From positions 39,496 to 103,495 of the forward strand of contig NZ_QRZF01000021.1 in NCBI RefSeq assembly GCF_003464595.1: a DNA stretch of 64,000 bases, read 5' to 3'. The notes under the pieces are model-generated. The model searched no databases. It was not told where the DNA came from and saw only the letters and a list, made by a program, of their open reading frames with translations. Source of the stretch: Bacteroides intestinalis (GTDB lineage Bacteria; Bacteroidota; Bacteroidia; Bacteroidales; Bacteroidaceae). Numbering within the stretch: position 1 is the first letter of the stretch; every line of letters starts with the position of its first letter. Positions 58,595 through 64,000 of this stretch are shown in pieces. The translations under genes were made by a program, and so were the position numbers.

Positions 58595-61077
58595 TCTTTA
58601 TTCTTATTAATCATTCTGAAAATGGCCGGTTGTACCACATAAGAGATCACTACTGCCGAAATCATGCCCACAAGAGTGGAGAATCCTACTGATTTGATGG
58701 CAGGATGTTCGGCAAACAGCATGGAACTCACAGTAACAATCAGGATAAATGCACTGAAGAATATGGCTGTCTTGTGATAACCCAGCAAGCGAGAGTTCTC
58801 TTTACCGCCAATAAGTCCGTTCATCACGAATATGCTATAATCAACCCCTATACCAAATATAAATGTAGAGATGATAATGTTGATGAGATTGAACCGTACA
58901 TCAAAAATCACCATTGCCCCCAACACTATAAGCCAGCTCGACAAGATTGGCATAAAACCGAGCAGGGTATGCTTGATATTGAAATGAAAACTGAAGAAGA
59001 GTACGATGAGTACAAAGAGCATGGAAACCCATTGCAGCACATTGAAGTCGTCATTCAATTGGATCAGTGTATCTGTGGTATAATAATAGGTGTCGAGCAC
59101 AAGCAGGTTAGGTGATGAAACTATAGCCTCACAGATACGGTTATAGTCACTTTCCTTGCTGTGGATAGAGTCGTTTTTGCATCTTACGGATGTAAAGCAC
59201 AGATACTCGTCGTTGTAGGACTGTTCCATCAGAGTAGACTGGTAGCCTTCCGGAATAATACTTGCTTCGTAAAGAGCGTCAGGCTCATAATCAGCAGTTG
59301 CAAATTCAAAGAAAGGAGAGAATGCATCGGGAATAAGACCGGCTTCGGGAGCTGTCTTATTGATTAAATCGTGTACTAGTTGGAAGCGTTCTCCGGTCCA
59401 GAAGTTTTTCCATGCGTCAATGCGTTCTTGTTGTACATGCAAGGGTACAAATATTTGATTCGTATGGGTATAGCTCTTCACAAGTCCGATATTTTGCAAG
59501 GAATCGAGTTTGGCAGCCATGATTTCAAAATTCTCTATGGCTTCTTCCATCGTTGCCCCTGAACTTGCGAAGTACTTCTGCTTGTCACCTGTATGGGTTT
59601 TGGAACGAAGCAGATTCTCTGAATATGAAGTACTTTCGGCTTTATAGCCTAAGTTGTGCATGTCGGCATCGAATTGGGTTCCTCCGGCAATATAGAATCC
59701 TATACACACTATCGCAGCGGTAAGTATGGTGAAAAGCAGGGGTTTTTTACGGTCGAACGGGTAAGCATTAATACGGTCGATGATGGCGAATGCATGGTGA
59801 TTCAACTTGTTTTTCCTTGGATTGAGGAACTGTGGTAAAAATACCAGGCTGAAGAATGTAGTCCCCACAATGGCGAAAGCAGCGAAGAGACCAAAGTCCT
59901 GTAACAGTTCTGTCCGAATGAAGATAAGTCCCATGAAGGAACCAATGGTGGTAAGGCATCCTAAACAAACAGGTTTGACTTGATCGCGCAACACTTGTTC
60001 GGGATCACTGATATATTTATAATGCGTAATGATATGTAGTACATAGCTGAGTGCCACTCCCAGTACTACTGCTCCGATACCGAGTGCCAACAATGAGAAA
60101 TGTCCTTTTATAAAATACATTGCAGCAAGTCCGAAGAGAGTGCCGAATACCACAGGAAGCAGTAATAGCGGTATGGTATTGTAGTTGCGGAAGCAGATAG
60201 AAATAAAGATAAGAACCAGCACTAACGAGCCGATAATAGTTCCTTTCAGGTCCGATTTTATTCGCCATGAATTATAGAATCCACTGGCAGGAGTACCGTG
60301 ATAGCTGATTTTTACGTCGGGAGCAGAGGCAGAAAACTGTTCTATCTGATCATTCAATATGCGGAATAGGGTAGAACCCTGTCCCGTATTGGTAGCTGAA
60401 TACATGGGGGTAATAAATGCTACACACACCGTGGAGTCTTGAACGAAGAAATGCCCGTTGAGGGTTTTGTAGCTGCCGGCTGCCCCTTCGGTAAAAGGTT
60501 TCATCTGTTCTATAAGTAAACTACGCAGTCCTATAGGATCCATCTGTATAAGTTCGGGAAACATACTTCCCACCGGGCTCAACAGGTCATCGTGGTTAGC
60601 TTTCATTTGCTGCTTCATGTGTGGGTAGGTAAGCATCGCATCGAGATGAGTGTAGACGCTTGTGTCGATATATGCCGGTAAGTGCGCACTCATATAATCG
60701 ATAACGTCCAGCATCAGGTCATCGGGCAATCTGTAGAAAATGTTTCCGATGACCTGATGTGTTGAGTCCATGGCTGCATTTCTAGATTCCAGAGAATCAA
60801 TGAAAGCATCACATATCTCGGTTATATGTTCCACAGAGGCTCCATTCTTTCCTTCAAAGAGCAAGAATGTTTTATCCTTGATGCGCAGGTTGGCAAAGGC
60901 GAGTTTGGTAGTACCATCTTCATTTTTCGATGAGGGCATCAGTTTGTTGATGTCTTCTTCCAGATATATTTTTGAGGCAAAATATCCGAAGAAGGCATAT
61001 AAAGCAATCATTGACACCCAGAAAACTGCGCGATGATTACGGAAAAAGCGATAAATCTTTATGCAGAATTCTGTCAT
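58591..61077 (-). CDS. MMPL/RND-family lipid exporter
   Basis: 828 residues. Two repeats, each with one N-terminal helix, a large extracytoplasmic loop and a bundle of about five membrane segments. The second bundle has GIGVDYSIFVMNGLIGG with the conserved proton-relay aspartate; the first has GVALSYVLHIITHY, where that aspartate is not seen. MMPL-like proteins move lipids out of the inner membrane and occur in aryl-polyene and similar clusters. Neighbours ACP (24 nt upstream) and CrtI-like gene (4-nt overlap) support a product-export role. Confidence 0.85.
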   Translation of the reverse strand: MTEFCIKIYRFFRNHRAVFWVSMIALYAFFGYFASKIYLEEDINKLMPSSKNEDGTTKLAFANLRIKDKTFLLFEGKNGASVEHITEICDAFIDSLESRNAAMDSTHQVIGNIFYRLPDDLMLDVIDYMSAHLPAYIDTSVYTHLDAMLTYPHMKQQMKANHDDLLSPVGSMFPELIQMDPIGLRSLLIEQMKPFTEGAAGSYKTLNGHFFVQDSTVCVAFITPMYSATNTGQGSTLFRILNDQIEQFSASAPDVKISYHGTPASGFYNSWRIKSDLKGTIIGSLVLVLIFISICFRNYNTIPLLLLPVVFGTLFGLAAMYFIKGHFSLLALGIGAVVLGVALSYVLHIITHYKYISDPEQVLRDQVKPVCLGCLTTIGSFMGLIFIRTELLQDFGLFAAFAIVGTTFFSLVFLPQFLNPRKNKLNHHAFAIIDRINAYPFDRKKPLLFTILTAAIVCIGFYIAGGTQFDADMHNLGYKAESTSYSENLLRSKTHTGDKQKYFASSGATMEEAIENFEIMAAKLDSLQNIGLVKSYTHTNQIFVPLHVQQERIDAWKNFWTGERFQLVHDLINKTAPEAGLIPDAFSPFFEFATADYEPDALYEASIIPEGYQSTLMEQSYNDEYLCFTSVRCKNDSIHSKESDYNRICEAIVSSPNLLVLDTYYYTTDTLIQLNDDFNVLQWVSMLFVLIVLFFSFHFNIKHTLLGFMPILSSWLIVLGAMVIFDVRFNLINIIISTFIFGIGVDYSIFVMNGLIGGKENSRLLGYHKTAIFFSAFILIVTVSSMLFAEHPAIKSVGFSTLVGMISAVVISYVVQPAIFRMINKNKE

Positions 61078-61100
61078 GCTACCATCTCTTTATATCTTTA

Positions 61101-61352
61101 TTATTCATTCTGCCCGAAGTGTGATTCTATATAATCATAGAGATTGTTGAAGGTCTGAATCTTCTGCAAATCGGTTACGGGGATTTTGATCTTGTAGGTA
61201 TGTTGGATAATGGCTACAAGATCCACAAGACTGAGACTGTCCAACGAGAGTGTTTCCTTTACATTGGCATCCGGTGTAAAAAGGTCCTGATCAATTTCAA
61301 ATTCTTCAGCCAATATGGCATTTACCTGTTCAATAATACTTTCACGTGTCAT
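61101..61352 (-). CDS. Acyl carrier protein
   Basis: 83 residues. Phosphopantetheine attachment serine in LSLDSLSLVDLV (DSL motif), followed by helix III VAIIQHTYKIKIP. Acidic and helical as usual for ACP. A dedicated carrier in a cluster separate from housekeeping fab genes; it is directly followed by the ketosynthase partner upstream in the operon (24-nt gap). It carries the growing acyl/polyene chain; identity of the chain unknown. Confidence 0.9.
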   Translation of the reverse strand: MTRESIIEQVNAILAEEFEIDQDLFTPDANVKETLSLDSLSLVDLVAIIQHTYKIKIPVTDLQKIQTFNNLYDYIESHFGQNE

Positions 61353-61376
61353 AATAATTTTCTTTTTAAATGGTTA

Positions 61377-62597
61377 CTATAAATTTCTTACAATAAGGGT
61401 TGAGTTTGTTCCGCCGAATCCAAAGGAATTGGAAAGGAACATATCAAAGTGCGCTTCGCGCGTTTCCGGTAATATATGGATACGGGCAGTTTCTTCATCC
61501 GGATTTTCAAAGTTGATGTTTCCTGCTATAAAGTCGTTCTTCATCATCAACATCGAGTAGATCAGTTCGCTGGCACCAGCCATCCACATCTCATGCCCTG
61601 TCTGGCTTTTGGTGGAGGTTATGGGAACCCTGCAATCGCCGAATATCTGAGCTATGGCTGACGCTTCTCTGCTATCTCCGATACGTGTAGAGGTGGCATG
61701 TGCATTGATATAGCCTATTTGTTGGGGAGATATACCCCCCTTGTTCAGACACAATTCAAGCGAACGGGCCGGCCCTGCTACATTGGGAGTGGAAATATGA
61801 TCCCCATTACCCGAGAATCCCCAACTTACTATTTCTGCGAGTATGGGTGCCCCTCGCTTCACGGCATGTTCGTAGCTCTCTATGATTACTGTTGCCGCAC
61901 CACCACCGGGTACCAGACCGTCACGGTCGCGGTCGAACGGACGGCTGGCTTTGGCGGGATTGTCTTCACGTATAGAGAATGATTGGATGCCGTCGAATGA
62001 AGCCACGCTGTATAAGTTGGTTTCCTGAGCACCGCCGCATATAATGCAATCCTGCATTCCGCTACGTATAAGTGTATATGCCAATCCTATAGCCTGGGAA
62101 CCGGATGCACATGCGGCTGAGGCCGTCAGGTTAATACCGCGCAGTTTGAACAGGCAGGCAAGATTCATCGTCACGGTAGAGTTCATCGACTGAAAAATGG
62201 CACCGCTGCCACAAGCAGATGTATCCCTGAACTCACGAAACTTATCGAGCGCCTGCATGGTAGCTTCAGCTACGGAGTCGTTTCCATAGATAATGCCGAT
62301 CTCATTTCTGTCCATATAATCTTGATCCAGCTTTGCATTTTCGAGAGCCGACCGTGTGGCCATATAAGCATATTGAGCTTCCTCGGGCATGAAATGCCGT
62401 AAATTGCGTGGGATGAACGGTTTAAGGTCAGGACGCTCTACATCTGCACATAATGCGGAACGGAATCCGGCATCTTTACGTTCCTGTCTGAAGATAATGC
62501 CGCTTTTTCCGGTATATAGCGAATCGCGTACATCTTCGAGTGTTTTTCCGAGGCACGACCATATCCCCATGCCTGTGATTACTACTTTTCTTTCCAT
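61377..62597 (-). CDS. Beta-ketoacyl-ACP synthase (KAS I/II type)
   Basis: 406 residues. N-terminal VVITGMGIWSCLG. The Cys-His-His triad is intact: Cys in TASAACASGSQ, His in NAHATSTRIGD and His in SQTGHEMWMAGASE. Catalyses decarboxylative condensation of malonyl-ACP with an acyl-ACP. With its own ACP, ketoreductase and exporter it appears to form a small dedicated fatty-acid/polyene pathway; no dehydratase, AMP-ligase or acyltransferase of aryl-polyene type is seen in the window. 17 nt after the acetyltransferase-like gene. Confidence 0.9.
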   Translation of the reverse strand: MERKVVITGMGIWSCLGKTLEDVRDSLYTGKSGIIFRQERKDAGFRSALCADVERPDLKPFIPRNLRHFMPEEAQYAYMATRSALENAKLDQDYMDRNEIGIIYGNDSVAEATMQALDKFREFRDTSACGSGAIFQSMNSTVTMNLACLFKLRGINLTASAACASGSQAIGLAYTLIRSGMQDCIICGGAQETNLYSVASFDGIQSFSIREDNPAKASRPFDRDRDGLVPGGGAATVIIESYEHAVKRGAPILAEIVSWGFSGNGDHISTPNVAGPARSLELCLNKGGISPQQIGYINAHATSTRIGDSREASAIAQIFGDCRVPITSTKSQTGHEMWMAGASELIYSMLMMKNDFIAGNINFENPDEETARIHILPETREAHFDMFLSNSFGFGGTNSTLIVRNL

Positions 62598-62614
62598 ATC
62601 TCTTTTTATCGTTA

Positions 62615-63751
62615 TTATAATTTCTTTTTATAGCATCGTCTCCTTTTTGTCAGGGTGGGATGTAGAGGTTTCCATTGAGTCAGTTCTTTTACATTGTCTT
62701 CCAGTTGCGGACCTGTCTCAGCCCATTTGAAGTGACGCTCATTGTAAACCGGTATCAGATCATCGAAGAATAGTGCATTTACCCCGAACCCCTGATAATC
62801 GGGACGAACAGCTATCAGGAGTAGTTCGACTTTTTCTTCCTTTTTCCATTTTAAGGACCGGATCAGATGATACCACCCTAAGGGAAAGAGCTTCCCTTTG
62901 GTTTTTTGCAGGGCATGAGATAGACTTCTCATGGTTATTGCCACTCCTATCACTTCTTCATTTTCATTCTGTATGACGGGTAACATTTGCTTGTCGATCA
63001 GAGGGAAATACCGTTTAACGTACATATCCACCTGTTTGTCTGATAATTCTGTATAGCCAAAGAGGGGAGCGTAAGCGGTATTCAGGAGTTCGAACACTTT
63101 CCTTCCATAACCATGATTCGCAACATCATCGTTGGTTAATTTCTTTACGTGAAGACCGAACATCTCTTTCGAAAGTTTGGTGACACGGGCATATTTAGTT
63201 GGAATTTCCTTGGGTACTTCAATGCAGATTTGTACCCAATCCACTTCTTTTTCATATCCTAATACCTCCATGTGTTTAGGATAATAGGGATAGTTATATA
63301 TTGTAATCATCGATCCTAATTTGTCGAAGTCTTCAATGAGCATACCTTCTTTGTCAAAGTCGAAAATGCCCATAGGACCTTGTATAGAATCCATACCATG
63401 CTCTTTACCCCATTGTTCCACGGCTTTCAGTAACGTTGCTGATACTTCCAGGTCGTCAATAAAGTCTATGAATCCGAATCGGACATTTTTTGTTTGCCAT
63501 TTCTTGTTGGCACGGTGATTGATGATACCGGCTATGCGACCTACAGGCTTTCCTTCATCATTGTATGCAATGAAAGGTTGTATTTCGGAAAATTCCAATC
63601 CAGCATTCTTACGTGGGTCGAATGTATTACGAATGTCCATTTCCAAGTCGGGAACGTAGTATGGACAGTCTGCATACAGCCAGTTTGTGAATCTCACAAA
63701 ATCATCCATTTCGCGTTTAGTTTCGGCCTTTTTTATACTGATAGTTTTCAT
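62615..63751 (-). CDS. GNAT-like acyltransferase, first gene of lipid operon
   Basis: 378 residues from the start MKTISIKKAETKRE at 63751; a longer frame from 63784 adds an unusual leader and is less likely. It has two acyltransferase-like halves: an early FIAYNDEGKPVGRIAGIINHR and a late ELLLIAVRPDYQGFGVNALFFDDL with the GxG pattern of the acyl-CoA pyrophosphate loop. Similar Bacteroidales proteins are annotated only as N-acetyltransferases. Its place at the head of the ketosynthase operon suggests it moves the finished acyl chain to an amine or hydroxyl, but this is inference. Confidence 0.7.
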   Translation of the reverse strand: MKTISIKKAETKREMDDFVRFTNWLYADCPYYVPDLEMDIRNTFDPRKNAGLEFSEIQPFIAYNDEGKPVGRIAGIINHRANKKWQTKNVRFGFIDFIDDLEVSATLLKAVEQWGKEHGMDSIQGPMGIFDFDKEGMLIEDFDKLGSMITIYNYPYYPKHMEVLGYEKEVDWVQICIEVPKEIPTKYARVTKLSKEMFGLHVKKLTNDDVANHGYGRKVFELLNTAYAPLFGYTELSDKQVDMYVKRYFPLIDKQMLPVIQNENEEVIGVAITMRSLSHALQKTKGKLFPLGWYHLIRSLKWKKEEKVELLLIAVRPDYQGFGVNALFFDDLIPVYNERHFKWAETGPQLEDNVKELTQWKPLHPTLTKRRRCYKKKL

Positions 63752-64000
63752 AATGGGAGTAAAAATATAAAAGGATTTTTTCACTACAAAATAGATGAAA
63801 AAAGATGCGCCTTATTAGCCAAAGTTTGAGGATTTAGGAATATCGTCGCTCATTATGATGTATTTATATGGAGATTTGTGACAATATTATTGATGTATAT
63901 ATCCTTCTCCTTTAGTTTGATTATAAGCTATTCATTTGCTTTACATAAGGGATTGTGACTTAATACAGAAATGGTTTACACCTATTTAACTAAAAACGGT
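63752..64000. other. Window end, upstream region of the lipid operon
   Basis: No gene is seen. AT-rich DNA likely holding the promoter of the eight-gene operon (minus strand). CTATTTTGTAG at about 63785-63800 resembles a -7 box one base short of TAnnTTTG. No other structure noted. Confidence 0.5.

Noticed and set aside
53214..63751. Calling the operon an aryl-polyene or flexirubin cluster outright
   Set aside because: Key marker genes (AMP-ligase, ammonia-lyase, dehydratase, typical acyltransferase) are not in the window; only general lipid-pathway similarity can be claimed.

Overview
The window reads as chromosome of a Bacteroides species (order Bacteroidales); the species cannot be fixed from the sequence. 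Evidence: repeated TAnnTTTG / TTTG promoter boxes, A-rich start regions instead of strong Shine-Dalgarno sites, TonB receptors with carboxypeptidase-regulatory N-domains, LytTR regulators with LytS-type kinases, FimA/Mfa-type fimbrillins and a Bacteroides-style glutaminase/glutamate decarboxylase locus. I saw no rRNA, tRNA, insertion sequence or CRISPR array.

Region by region. 1-5.3 kb: acid-resistance/GABA locus (gadC cut by the window edge, a K+-channel-like protein with an odd filter, glsA, gadB) with an eroded HigBA-type toxin-antitoxin pair inside it. 5.3-19.5 kb: a tyrosine recombinase, then a 289-bp segment bounded by perfect 21-bp inverted repeats, then a surface-fimbria operon (DUF3575 protein, DUF3868/OmpA/TPR protein, Mfa2-like anchor, three large fimbrillin-like lipoproteins), followed by a DUF4469-like protein and a frameshifted small gene. 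This looks like a phase-variable fimbria switch; in the orientation given, the best promoter box points away from the operon. 19.6-20.6 kb: a second antitoxin whose toxin has been deleted internally, and 22-bp tandem repeats. 20.7-29.1 kb: an MFS transporter, a metal-type RND pump fused to its outer-membrane channel, its adaptor, and a LytS/LytTR pair. 29.2-37.5 kb: housekeeping genes (alanine dehydrogenase, M23 peptidase, C69 dipeptidase, phosphohexomutase, NudC). 37.5-52.1 kb: two hybrid histidine kinases, an acetyltransferase beside a shrunken copy of itself, an operon of TonB receptor, pseudokinase, kinase and LytTR regulator, an ACT protein, an ABC-F protein behind an attenuator-like leader with a five-residue leader peptide, and cytidine deaminase. 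52.2-63.8 kb: a muramidase, then a tight eight-gene minus-strand operon (acetyltransferase, ketosynthase, ACP, MMPL exporter, CrtI-like oxidoreductase, ketoreductase, LolA-like carrier, DUF5686 outer-membrane barrel) that looks like an uncharacterised lipid/polyketide synthesis and outer-membrane delivery system.

The most unusual cross-cutting signal is a family of intergenic palindromes built from short repeated words. Four share the exact 11-mer ATAGCGCAGCC, although their arms are made of quite different words. Several sit in successive gaps of the fimbrial region, so they could shape operon expression. Both HigBA loci show the same outcome: toxin destroyed, antitoxin kept.
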